Shown piece by piece: positions 20,386 to 31,133 of a DNA stretch of 64,000 bases. The notes beneath the pieces are model-generated. The model was given only the letters and a program-made list of their open reading frames with translations, had not been told where the DNA came from and ran no database searches. This DNA is from Clostridium sp. NkU-1. Its GTDB lineage: Bacteria; Bacillota_A; Clostridia; Lachnospirales; Lachnospiraceae. The stretch is from the NCBI GenBank assembly GCA_001312405.1, contig BBDR01000007.1, positions 1-64,000 of the forward strand. The letters run 5' to 3'. The position numbers were made by a program, and so were the translations under genes. Within the stretch, counting starts at the first letter, position 1; the number at the start of each line of letters is the position of its first letter.

Positions 20386-22197
20386 ATGAATCTGCAATGT
20401 ATGACGCAGCCAGAATTAATTTTTACTGGACTGCATTTCACAAATAAAACGGATATTTTAAATCATTTGGCTGAGGCCTTATGGGGGCAGGGATACCTGA
20501 ATGACAAACAATTATATTTAGACAGTGTTTTACAAAGAGAGGAGCATTCCGCTACTGGAATAGAGCGGGGGCTTGCAATACCTCATGGGAAAAGTGAAGC
20601 CGTTAAAAAAAAGCAGGTTTTGCGGTAATGACATTGGATACCCCTTTGTCCGGGGACCGCTGGGCATCTTTAAGTCCTGATAATCAGATGCAAAGACTTT
20701 TGTGTTAGCCATAACTTCATGCGCCACTGGAATCGCCCACACCTATATGGCAGCTGAAGCGTTAAATAAAGCAGCCGGGGAAATGGGAATCGGAATCCAT
20801 GTTGAAAAGCAGGGGGCAAACGGCATAGAAGACAGAATAACGCCTGAAATGATCAAAAAGGCAGATGGAATATTATTCGCAGTTGATACAAAAGTAAAGG
20901 AAAAAGAAAGGTTTGCCGGAAAGCCTTATGTGGAGGTCAAAGTTGCGGAGCCTCTTAAAAACAGCAAGCAGTTGATTCAGACGCTTCTTGACCGGCCCCA
21001 GGGAATTGTTGAAGGAGGGAATACGTCAGACGATTTTGCAAAAAAATTCCGGAGCCGGTAAGCGTAAGACGGTAAAAGAAGAGCTGACCACTGCTGTTAT
21101 GACAGGTATTTCCTATATGATCTATGCTGGTTGCGGGAGGATTGATGCTGGGAATTGCAAAGCTTGTCTGGGTTTATGCCCTGGGCATGGATCCTGGACA
21201 GATCGGTGATGAACTATATAAAACATCAGGCGGAATTACGCAATTCATTCATTACCTGGACGGTTTTGGCAGTCTGCTGTTTAAATTTGTTTATCCTGTA
21301 TTTGCAATGTTTGCCGCGTACTCCATATCCGACCGGTTAGGATTGGTGTCAGGATTTGCAGGAGGTCTGTTTTCAGCCGGACTGCATTATACCTTCTGGG
21401 GGATCAATGGAGGAATTCCAAGCGGTTTTCTGGGAGCCTGGTTTTGGGTATTGCCGCCGGTTATATCTCCCGTTTCTTAAATGAGAAAATCAAGCTTCCT
21501 AAAAACTTTGCAGCTATGAAACCCATGTTTTTGGTGCCCGGTATCAGTGTTTTTGCTATTTTCCTGTTAAATATGTATTTGATTGACCCTGTATTTGGAC
21601 AATTAAATCTGATGATGGCAAATGGAATTAAAAGCATGAGCGGCACTGGGCAGCTTACGCTGTCGGCAGTCATTGCAGCGGCAACCGCTTTTGATTTAGG
21701 AGGTCCTGTCAACAAGGCTGCCGGAGCTATTGCCATTGGTCTGGCTTCCGACCAGGTCTTTCCGCTGACTCCCCGGGTACTGGCAATCGTGATCCCTCCC
21801 ATTGGTCTTGGACTTGCCACCATGCTTGACCGGTTTGTTGTAAAGAGGAGAGTTTTCCCTGCTGATTTAAGAGTGGTGGGAGGTACATCCTTTTTTGCTG
21901 GGATTTCTGGCAATTTCAGAAGGAGCCCTTCCCTTCATGCTCAGGAATCCGCTGATCACGATTCCCATCAACATGATCGGGGCTATCGCAGGTTCCTGTA
22001 TTGCAGTTGCTTTAGGAGCTGTGCAGTGGCTTCCCCTCCCCGCGATCTGGGGCTGGCCGCTGGTGGAAAATTTTGCAGCTTATTTTATCGGACTTGCAGT
22101 GGGTGCTTTATTTATTGCCTTAGCAAATATATTTATCCGGTACTGGCTTATCAGAAAAGAAGAGAAAAAAACAAGGTTTATAAAAAGAGGATTATAA
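20386..22197 (+). CDS. Fructose-family PTS EIIABC, several frameshifts and an internal deletion
   Basis: IIA: residues 1-85 with GIERGLAIPHGKSEAV holding the phospho-His. IIB: LAITSCATGIAHTYMAAEAL with the phospho-Cys, to about 21040. IIC follows with FDLGGPVNKAAGAI and EGALPF. Slips occur at about 21050 (A run), 21121 (two bases), 21435 and 21880. More striking, the second half of IIA (about 70-100 aa) is absent: the sequence jumps from SLSPDNQMQ straight to the IIB cysteine motif. Next to a GH38 enzyme it resembles MngA (2-O-alpha-mannosylglycerate PTS). With the IIA damage it could be inactive or rely on another EIIA. Confidence 0.8.
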
Positions 22198-22198
22198 A

Positions 22199-24803
22199 TT
22201 GAAAAAAACAGTTCATGTGGTAACACATACACACTGGGATCGTGAGTGGTATTTTTCTATCGAGGACTCCAATATGATGCTGGTGGAGGATATGAATCGT
22301 TTGATTGATGTCTTGGAAAATAACGGTGCATATAAATCATTTACCTTTGATGCACAATATTCTGTTATCGAAGAGTATTTAAGGTTGTGCCCCGAAAAAG
22401 AAAATCAGATTTGCAGACTGATCCAATCCGGAAAGCTGTTTATTGGTCCCTGGTACACTCAGACTGATTCGTTGCTTGTAACAACAGAGTCCATCATACG
22501 CAACTTATTGGCCGGAATTAACGGTGCCAGTAAAAAAGGGGGTTTTTTTTAAACAACGGTTACCTTCCTGATATATTTGGGCAGAATTCCTATTTGCCCA
22601 GCATTTTTAAAAAAATTTCATATAGAGACCAGTATTGTCCAAAGAGGACTTTATAACGATCAGTTACAAAATGGCTTAAACTTCATCTGGAAATCCCCCA
22701 ATGGAGATTCCGTAAGGGCAAACAATATCTATTTTGGCTATGGAGCCGGAAAATTTTTGTCCTCTGATCCGGAATATGTAAAACAAACATTGCTTCCCAT
22801 CCTGGATTCTCTGGCATCGTTTCAGCCGTCTGGGAATCATATTCTCCTCCCAAGCGGAGGAGATCAGGTTTTGGTAAATGATAACATCCCGGATATCATT
22901 GATGAACTGAATCAAATGGATCTGCCTTACCAGTTTAAAATGTCAAATTATGAGGCGTTCTTTGCTGAGGGCTGGCAAGGTCCTATGGAGGAGATATCCG
23001 GGGAGCTGTTAGCTTGTGAGAATTCGAGAATACACAATACGATCCGTTCCCATCGGGTTGACATAAAGCTTTTAAATACTCAGGTAGAAGAAAAAATCTA
23101 CAGGCAGCTGGAACCGCTTTCCGTATTGTCAAAGGAACTGGGAGGCAGTTATCCTCAGCAATGGATTGAAAAATGCCTGAAGCTGCTATTTGATGTACAA
23201 GCCCATGATTCCATTTGCGGCTGCAATTCAGACGAGACCAACCGGGTGATCCTGTCCAGACTGGAACGGATCGAACGGATTGTGGACGGTCAAATTAATA
23301 TTTTAGAGAAGCAAATAACAAGGGGGATCAGACGGCAGGAGCATTCCATTGCAGCCGCATTCTGCCTGATCCCTAAAAAATGCACGCGGGAGCTTAAATT
23401 CACCTTATTTACAAAGGAGCCTGATATCGGCTTGGAAGAGAGCAGCGGGAAGATGCCGGAACAGACGATTCTGAATCAGCAGTATATATCAGGAGGAAAG
23501 CAAGTACGGGTTACGGCTGATGGAGAACAAGAAATTGAGGTTCCCGGCTATTACAGAACAGAAATCCTGGCGTTTGTAAGCTTTGAGGGACTTGGGTATA
23601 GAACGTTTAAATGCGTCAGTGATTCTGGGATTTCCCGGATAGAACAAAAACAGGGCCAACAGATATCCAATGAATTTTACCGTATTTATTTGGATAATGG
23701 TGCATTGTCTGTGGAAAGAAAAGATAAACAGAAGAAAAGAAATCTTTTCTATTTTGAAAATACTGCGGATGCAGGCGATTCTTACGATTACTCTCCTCTT
23801 AATGAGGACCGGTTTTTCTCCAAAGAATGCGAAATGCTTGAAAATTACCAGTCTGATCTCATATCATGGATGAAAGTTCGGCATAGCCTGGAATCCTATC
23901 CGGATCTTTTAAAAGCCAGTTCCCGCGGCAATACCGAAACCATCTTTATTGATACAAGATTAACGATCATAAAGAATAGTAAAAAGATTAAAATAGAGCA
24001 TTTTCTCGTTAATACCGTTAAGGATCACCGCATAAGAGTTCATTTTGCTTCTAAGAGCAATGAAAAAAATTCATTATGGGGATCAGGGATACAGCGTACT
24101 GAAAAGAAGTAATACGAACCCTTATCTGAAAAACTGGAAAGAGTCAAATTTTGCAGAGTGCCCCCAGCCTGTTTACCCAATAGAAAATTTTGTATATATT
24201 AATGAAGAAAATGGATGCTTTGGACTTTATACCAAAGGCTTGAAAGAATATGAAGTGACAAAAGATTCCCTTGCTCTGACCTTGTTCCGCTCGGTCGGAT
24301 ACCTGGGAAAGGACGACCTGGCATGGAGGCCGGGCAGGGCTTCCGGCATTAACAATAAGGTGGTGGAAACACCGGATGCTCAAATGCAGGGAAGCTTAAG
24401 CTTTGAATATTTTATAACATGGCCGGATCATGAATTTCATATCACAGAAGCCTATGATTTGCTGGAGGAGATACAGGCTTCCCATCTGACCTACCATTTA
24501 CAGGCCTTAAATACCTTTGAACAGAGGCTGGAACGATTTGATCTTCCCCAGCCATCGGCCCTAAAGGAACTTGCAGAAGAGTATTGCATGTTGGAGATAG
24601 GAGATAGCAGACTGAGGGTATCCGCTTTAAAAAAGGCGGAAGAAGGTGATCAGACAGTGATCCGTATTTTCAATCCGGAAGAGGAGGCCCTGCCCCTTCC
24701 CCAGCCGTTTCCGCAATATCAGACTGTTTTATTAGATGAAACCCAACAAACTATGAAAAGCCCGGTGATCGGCGGCAAGGATTTTCAAACGTTTATCTTT
24801 TGA
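22199..24803 (+). CDS. Alpha-mannosidase, glycoside hydrolase family 38, frameshifted
   Basis: The start MKKTVHVVTHTHWDREWY carries the zinc-binding HxHWD of GH38. The nucleophile motif follows as GYLPDIFGQNSYLPSIF once slips at about 22545 (T run) and 22612 (A run) are repaired, and a later metal/active-site region reads QAHDSICGCNSDE. A third slip at 24062-24068 (seven A, should be six) joins the C-terminal beta domain. Total about 867 aa, normal for MngB-like enzymes that cleave 2-O-(6-phospho-alpha-mannosyl)-glycerate. It starts two bases after the PTS stop. The substrate is inferred from this context. Confidence 0.88.
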
Positions 24804-24861
24804 AACGAAAGATTACAACTTGATGCCGGTCCCCGATGAACAGCGCAGAAATGAGGAGCAT

Positions 24862-26560
24862 ATGTTGTTGACTGAAAAAAATATATTGCCATCTGGAAAA
24901 AAATATATTCAGGAGAAAAACTGGAGCAGGCAGTAAAAGGCTTTAAAGATTTACTGAAAGGTTATCAAAATCAGACGTTTAAAAAGCGTGAGCCGTTTTC
25001 CGAAAAAACCGTATATTTGATCACCTATGGAGATGGTTTTCTGGAAAATGGAAAATCGCCTTTGCAGACCTTAAAAGAGGTGGCAGATAATACTTTGAAG
25101 GAAAGTTTTACGGACATACATTTACTGCCAATGTTTCCTTATACCTCTGATGACGGTTTTTCTGTCACGGATTATCTGTCGGTCAATCCCGATCTGGGCA
25201 ATTGGGAAGATATAAACAGCCTTGCCCAGGGATACCGCCTTATGTTTGACTTTGTGGCGAATCATATGTCTAAGGAGAGTATTTGGTTTAATAAATTTTT
25301 GAATGAAGAAGAGGGCTATCAGGAGGCTTTTATCAGGCAATCCCCGGACTTTGACAGCAAAAATGTAATCAGGCCGCGGGTTTCTCCTTTATTCCATGAA
25401 TTTAATAATAAGGCTGGAGAATCCTTTATGGTTTGGACCACATTCAGTGAAGATCAGGTAGATACGAACCTTAAGGACCCGGAGATGCTCTTGCGCCTGA
25501 CTGATGTGTTGCTGCAATACGCGTTAAAGGGCGCATCCTCCATTCGCTTGGATGCAATCGGCTTTATGTGGAAGGAAAGCGGTACGGGCTGTATGCATTT
25601 GCCGCAGGTCCACGAGATCATAAAGCTGTGGCACACCCTCCTTGAGGAACTGGCGCCTGGCACCCGGCTGATTACAGAAACCAATGTTCCTCACAAGGAT
25701 AATATCAGCTATTTTGGAAATGGCTCTGATGAAGCCCATATGGTCTATCAGTTTCCCCTTCCCCCGTTGGTCCTTCATGCGTTTAGTAAGCAGAACGGAA
25801 GGTTTTTGACAAAATGGGCTTCCGGTATTACTCCTGTCTCCAAGGATGCCACCTATTTTAATTTTCTGGCGTCTCATGACGGAATCGGCATGCGTCCGGT
25901 TGAAGGGATCCTGGCGGCAGAAGATATGGAATATCTGGCGAAAAAAAAGTATTGGATAATGGGGGAAGAATTTCATTTAAGGAAAATCCGGATGGCAGCC
26001 GGTCCGTTTATGAATTAAATATCAACTACAGTGATGCGTTGAGAAATGATGAAGAAAGTGATGAAACCGCCATAAAAAAGATGATTGCCGCTCATCATAT
26101 CCTGCTCTCTTTCATCGGAGTACCGGCCATTTATTACCACTCGGTTTTTGGCTCCCGGAATGACTTAAAAGGTTACATGGATTCCGGCATCAACCGACGG
26201 ATCAATAGAGAAAAGTTAGAGAAAGAGAAATTGTTTAAGGAACTTAAAGAAGACGATTACAGGAGAAAAATTTATTCGGGAATTACCGGGCTGATTAAAA
26301 TCCGCCGGCAGCATTTAGCATTTCACCCTGCTGCAGCTCAGACGGTTCTAACGATATCCGATCAGATTTTTGCATTAAAACGGGTTTCCTGTGATAAAAA
26401 AGAAGAAATCATTTCTTTCACTAATTTATCTGGGGAAGTTCAGATCGTTGAAGATATTAAGGGATTTGATCTGATCAGTGGACAGAACGTAGATGGCAGG
26501 CTTACACTTATGCCTTATGGGGTTGTGTGGATTGATGTGAATGAGAGGATAGGAAGATAA
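24862..26560 (+). CDS. GH13 subfamily 18 phosphorylase (sucrose/glucosylglycerate type), frameshifted
   Basis: The repaired N-terminus from ATG 24862 reads MLLTEKIYCHLEKIYSGEKL after taking one A from two runs of seven (about 24875 and 24897). A third slip lies at 25951-25958. Catalytic motifs: SIRLDAIGF (nucleophile), LITETNVPH (acid/base) and SHDGIGMRP (stabiliser), plus YQFPLPPLVLHAF typical of GH13_18. The TETNVPH form resembles glucosylglycerate phosphorylases of the YcjM group rather than classical sucrose phosphorylase (from memory). Family members split a glucoside with phosphate into glucose-1-phosphate. Length about 565 aa. Last gene of the RpiR-linked locus. Confidence 0.85.
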
Positions 26561-26607
26561 GAAGGTGTAATTAACTTTGGGTCTGAGTCATAGATGATTT
26601 TAAATAG

Positions 26608-26754
26608 GGCAGCCAGTATCACAAGGCGCTACCTGGCATATATACTGCTTTAGTGAAGGACCCAGATTTTCGAGATGAGAAGCAAGAAATGCTTCTTCTT
26701 ATGAACAGCTGCCTAAGACTTGTGACAGAACAATACAAAAAAACGGACCAATAA
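26608..26754 (+). pseudogene. Unidentified C-terminal gene remnant
   Basis: A frame open from 26608 reads QYHKALPGIYTALVKDPDFR, then a Glu/Leu-rich helix and VTEQYKKTDQ before TAA at 26752-26754. It lacks a start and looks like the end of a real protein I do not recognise. The rest of 26561-26901 holds no gene. Confidence 0.35.
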
Positions 26755-26901
26755 TCTATGAATGTGAGCTAATTGACCATGTGAAATTGTACCTTAAATA
26801 AGATAATAACATAATAAGAGGCTATATTTTTTGATACAAACTTGTTATAATATATTAAGTTAGACATTTATATCAAATAAATTCAAATATGGGGCGGGTT
26901 G

Positions 26902-27984
26902 ATGTTGGAAGGAATATCTAAGAGACGAATGGATATGGAAAGGTCTTTATCTGTAATTATCGATAAAAAGTTTATAAATAATTTACCAGAGGATTTAAGG
27001 GAAAAATTTTTAGATCATTATTATCTTGTATATATTAATATTTCTAAGTCGAAGAAAAAAAATACTAAGAAGCGATTTTCTTGAAAATATATATAAAATA
27101 AATATGTATTATGTATATACATATTGCCCTTATTGTAAAAAATCATCTCTGAAGTTAAAAATACCATTTCTTTCAAGCAAAGAGCGATATCATTACGGAA
27201 TACATTGTGGTTTTTGTGGAGAAGTTAATTTTTTTTGAAAAAGGATACTCGGCACTTGATAAAGCTCATAGTTTGCTGAAGTTAAAAAACTTGAGTGAAA
27301 ATATGAATAACATACATAGGGTATTATTAGAACAATGTGTTGTGATACTTGCTAGTAGTTTGGAAGTATTTCTTAAGGATGCGTATTCAGTAGGGATGAA
27401 TTTATTTATGGTCAAGCCAACAATAAATAAAATAGAAGATTTTAGAAAGTCGACGCAGAATGATTTTATAAACATCGGCAAAATTATTGAAAATTTCAAA
27501 CAATTAAATATTAATATTAAAGAACTAATTGATGAAGAGTCTAGAAAAAAATGTTAATATAATGTTCAAGAAAAGGCATGTTATTGTTCATAATAATTCC
27601 ATTGCAGATACGTCTTATATTTCTCAAACCAATGATCCTGTGGAGATAGGTAAGGCATTAAGCATTAGTGATGAAGAAGTTGAACGATATTTTAATTATG
27701 TCGAACAATTCTTTGATATTATTGGAAATAAGGTTATGGAAGTATATGTAGAAGAAATGAAAACGGAATTTATAAGGGTGATTTGGAATATAGCCCCATT
27801 TACTATGATTGAACGAGTTATTCAATACAGGCCAACAAGCTCTCTTTTACATTCACCTAATTTTATTACTTATCCGGATATAACAAAAGTATTTCCACGG
27901 CCTATTGCTCCATCAAAAAAAGACTTAGATGAATACAGAAGGAATAAGAGAGAAATACAACCACAACGTACCGATCAGAAATAG
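26902..27984 (+). CDS. HEPN-like protein with zinc ribbon in an AT-rich island, frameshifted
   Basis: Three slips in A or T runs (about 27053, 27231-27238, 27542-27548) split one gene of about 359 aa. The order is an N-terminal helical part; a zinc-ribbon pattern CPYC...HCGFCGE (about residues 75-110); a long helical domain LEQCVVILASSLEVFLKD; then FKKRHVIVHNNS, which contains the R-x4-H motif of HEPN ribonuclease domains; and a C-terminal region I do not know. The architecture resembles RiboL-PSP/MAE-type HEPN proteins, often found in defence or toxin loci. Its DNA is far more AT-rich than the flanks and it sits beside an integrase relic and tRNA-Ser, pointing to transfer. Confidence 0.65.
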
Positions 27985-28092
27985 AATCTGATTGGGAAAA
28001 GTAGATTAAGTGATAAATAATAGTGTGATCATCAACGGAAACTTTTTAATTTAAGAAAATAGCTATTTTATTTAAAGGAGGTAGTTATATAA

Positions 28093-28345
28093 ATGATGGC
28101 ACTGTTTGATGCGATATCAGATGATCCTTTGGAGATTTGTGTAAAGCTGGCAGCTTACTATGGATTACACCGAAGTGAAGTCCTGGGATTAAAGTGGGAT
28201 GCGCCCTAATTATGTAACGAATCACTTTAGCTTGGTACTTGAAAAAGCCGACCTCAAAAAAATCAGATTTCACGATTTAAGACATTCGTGCGCCAGCTTA
28301 CTGCTTGCAAATGGGATATCAATGAAGCAAATCCATTTTCTACAA
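28093..28345 (+). pseudogene. Tyrosine recombinase (phage integrase) remnant
   Basis: Bases 28093-28207 encode AAYYGLHRSEVLGLKWD, the first catalytic-Arg box of tyrosine integrases (here H-R-S-E). After an internal deletion, 28199-28345 encode FHDLRHSCASLLLANGISMKQ, the H-x-x-R box. The linking part and the catalytic Tyr region are missing, so it is a non-functional relic. It lies about 90 bases from a tRNA-Ser gene, the usual target for such elements. Confidence 0.85.
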
Positions 28346-28432
28346 AAGAAGAAAAAAACGCCCTCAAAAGAGAGAGTAGAAATCCGAAAAAAAGTAAGAG
28401 CCTGCTGCGGACATTGACCGCAAACAGGCTCA

Positions 28433-28521
28433 TGGCGGAGACGGTGAGATTCGAACTCACGTGCCCTTGCGGACAACCTGATTTCGAGTCAGGCTCGTTA
28501 TGACCACTTCGATACGTCTCC
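28433..28521 (-). tRNA. tRNA-Ser (anticodon CGA)
   Basis: The minus strand folds as a class II tRNA of 89 nt: acceptor GGAGACG/CGTCTCC, anticodon stem CCTGA/TCAGG with loop CTCGAAA (anticodon CGA, reading UCG), a long variable arm, T arm GTGAG/CTCAC with TTCGAAT, and an encoded CCA end. Confidence 0.95.
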
Positions 28522-28672
28522 ATATTTTATTTTAACACACAAAGCCTTTCGCAGAAGTCAAGGCAAAGTGTAGAAAAACCGTAGAAATCGGTAAAAAGCT
28601 AATTTTTCAAAAATTCCGCAAACCCGCATGAATTCAAGGGGTTCCGGCATTATCAAGGCAACTGACCCAGTG

Positions 28673-28731
28673 GATTTCGAGTCAGGCTCGTTACAACCAT
28701 TTCGATACCGCTCCATATTTTATTTTTATAC
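28673..28731 (-). repeat. Partial duplicate of the tRNA-Ser 5' half (attachment-site scar)
   Basis: Bases 28673-28693 repeat 21 nt of the tRNA gene exactly (anticodon arm to D arm), then continue with about 80% identity through the 5' end and the flanking CCATATTTTATTTT. The 3' half of the tRNA is absent. The pair of repeats, about 190 bases apart, is what remains when an element inserted in a tRNA gene is mostly lost. Confidence 0.75.
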
Positions 28732-29002
28732 ACCAAGCCTTCATAAAAAAACTCATGTTTTAACCCTGCCTTCTACTACAGTCCGCCTTAAACAAAAAAC
28801 GAACGATTCAATTATACACGATAAATAAGATTTTGGGTAGTACTTTCAGTAAAATTTTTACTTTTCCCCGTATAAGCTTCTATACTATGGAAATAATAGG
28901 AATGTATATAAAAAAAGTACACATTTTTTCCTGTAATATCCTTCTTATTTTGTTTAAAAAAAAGAGATAAATGATTGAAATCAAGGCAAAGGAGGGCTTA
29001 AT

Positions 29003-29224
29003 GTGAGACATATGAAGCATACATTTTCCACAGTAGAAGAGCTGGTTGCATTTGTAGTAAGAGCAGAAAAGTGTAACTGTGATGTTAAAGTTGTTTATAA
29101 CCAATTGGTTATTGACGGAAAATCACTGATGGGAATTCTGATCATAGGCATTGGAAAACAGGTAGAAATCATTTGCTATAATGCGGCAGTGTCCCCTGAG
29201 GAATTGGTAGGTCATGCTGCTTGA
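29003..29224 (+). CDS. HPr-like protein lacking the phospho-histidine
   Basis: GTG at 29003 (MRHMKHTFSTVEELVAFV) follows AAAGGAGGG with good spacing. The 73-residue protein aligns along its length with HPr: DGKSLMGILIIGIGKQVEII matches the region around Ser46. Where HPr has the phospho-His15 (RPA context), this protein reads EELVAFVVRAEKCNCDV, so EI-dependent phosphotransfer is not expected. Such HPr-like paralogues are common in clostridia and may act in regulation. It has its own terminator. Confidence 0.8.
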   Translation: MRHMKHTFSTVEELVAFVVRAEKCNCDVKVVYNQLVIDGKSLMGILIIGIGKQVEIICYNAAVSPEELVGHAA

Positions 29225-29245
29225 TTATCAGTCATAAATACATGA

Positions 29246-29298
29246 AATAAACCGGTCCCAGCTTTTTATAACAGGAAGCGAGGACCGGTTTATTTTGC
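29246..29298 (+). terminator. Terminator after the HPr-like gene
   Basis: A perfect 13-bp stem AATAAACCGGTCC/GGACCGGTTTATT (29246-29258 with 29282-29294) with a 23-nt loop and TTTT overlap. Confidence 0.8.
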
Positions 29299-29464
29299 AA
29301 AAATACGGCTTTTCCTTGCAAACGGTATTTATAAGCGATATAATTTTTTTATTGTTTGCAGGAGAGTACCTGCTGATGAATAAAATACAGGCCAGAAGCT
29401 ATAAGCCATGTAATCTTGTATTGCGCTGATAAAATGGGGCTTGTCTAAAAAAGGAGGAACTATT

Positions 29465-31046
29465 ATGCGGACTGAAGGTAATACGGTAAAGAAAACCATA
29501 GACCGTTACCGCAGTTTTCGTTATGCATTAATACTGGAAGGCATTGCCGTAGGAGCTATATCAGGAGCCGTAGTTGTGCTTTTCCGGTATCTGTTAAGCT
29601 ATGCAGATGGACTGCTGCGGTCGGTTTTGGATTACGGAAGGGATCATAGCTGGTTTGTGCCGGTATGGTTTATTATTTTGGCAGCCGCGGCATTTGTTGT
29701 GGCTCTTTTGCTTAAATGGGAGTCATTTATATCAGGAAGCGGGATCCTCAGGTAGAGGGAGAGATGATCGGAGAACTGGATCCCTGCTGGTGGAAGGTTC
29801 TTGCTGCCAAGCTGGGCGGAGGACTGTTGTCACTGGGCTGCGGCCTGTCTCTTGGAAGGGAAGGTCCCAGCATTCAGCTTGGCTCCATGACTGCCAAGGG
29901 GTTATCCCGTCTGACAGGAAGGGCTAAAACAGAGGAAAAGCTGCTTATCACCTGCGGGGCCAGTGCAGGCCTTTCAGCTGCCTTTAACGCTCCCATAGCA
30001 GGTGTTCTGTTTTCCCTGGAAGAGATTCATAAACATTTCTCACCGGAGGTGCTGCTCTCTACCATGGCCGCCTCCATCACAGCGGATTTTGTATCCAAAA
30101 ATGTCTTTGGGCTGCAGCCTGTTTTTAACTTTCAGATCACCCAGATGATCCCTTTGAATGCCTATGGACATGTCATAGTTTTGGGAGTGATCATGGGAGC
30201 GCTGGGTGTGGTTTATAACACCTGTCTTTCAAGGACGCAGGATTTGTACCAGAAACTGCCTTGTCAGGCAGCAAGGCTTATGCTCCCGTTTTTATTGGCC
30301 GGAGTGTTTGGCTTTACCTATCCCTATGTATTGGGCGGCGGTCATTCCCTTGTGGAGATCCTGACTTCAGGAGAGATGATGCTTGGATCCTTGTGCCTGC
30401 TCCTGGTTTTGAAATTCTGTTTTTCCATGATAAGCTTTGGTTCCGGGGCACCCGGAGGAATCTTTCTTCCCCTTTTGGTTCTGGGAGCTGTGATTGGGAA
30501 CATTTATTTCTCTGCGGTGGGAATGGTATCTGATTCCCTTAACGGGCTTCTTGGAAATTTCATCATACTGGGGATGGCAGGTTATTTTTCTGCCATAGTC
30601 CGGGCGCCTATTACGGGCATTATTCTGATCAGTGAGATGACAGGCTCCTATTCCCATTTGCTGACCTTATCCATGGTGTCCCTGGCGGCATATGTGGTGC
30701 CGGATCTGGTCCATTGCGCGCCGGTATACGACCAGCTTCTTCACCGCCTTCTTTCAAGGCTGAACCCGGATAAAATGTCATCACTCACAGGGGAAAAGGT
30801 TCTGGTAGAAGGCATGGTTTTCCATGGAAGCGAAGCTGAGGGCCGGAAGGTTTCTGAGATCCAGTGGCCAAGAACCTGTCTTTTAGTATCCTTAATGAGA
30901 GGGGAGGCTGAGTTTGTCCCCGGAGGGAGACAAAGTTTGCAGCAGGAGATAAGATCCTGGTCCTGTGTGATGAAACCGTACAGGGAGAGCTTCACCGGGT
31001 ACTGCAGGCGGTGTGTGAGACTGTGAAAATGGGCCGAAAAGTTTAA
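29465..31046 (+). CDS. ClC-family chloride channel/antiporter with RCK_C domain, frameshifted
   Basis: ATG at 29465 follows AAAGGAGG. Selectivity motifs are GSGIPQVEGE (after repair of one missing C at about 29748), GREGPSIQLG and GAPGGIFLPLL, with about ten membrane helices. After residue 430 comes an RCK_C (TrkA_C) domain, VLVEGMVFHGSEAEGRKVSEI, whose end is restored by one more C at about 30920 (RETKFAAGDKILVLCDE), stopping at 31044-31046. Repaired length about 527 aa. RCK_C domains on ClC proteins are candidate c-di-AMP or nucleotide sensors. The gene is probably cotranscribed with nothing downstream. Confidence 0.9.
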
Positions 31047-31133
31047 ATGTACAGGAAGAATGCCATGTTTTAGGTTGACTTTTCCATTAGAAAAGACGTA
31101 AACTTAAGGAAATGGAAATTCAGGAGTCAAAAC

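Noticed and set aside
28640..28731. A second functional tRNA-Ser gene
   Set aside because: Only the 5' half is present; the T arm, acceptor 3' strand and CCA are missing.
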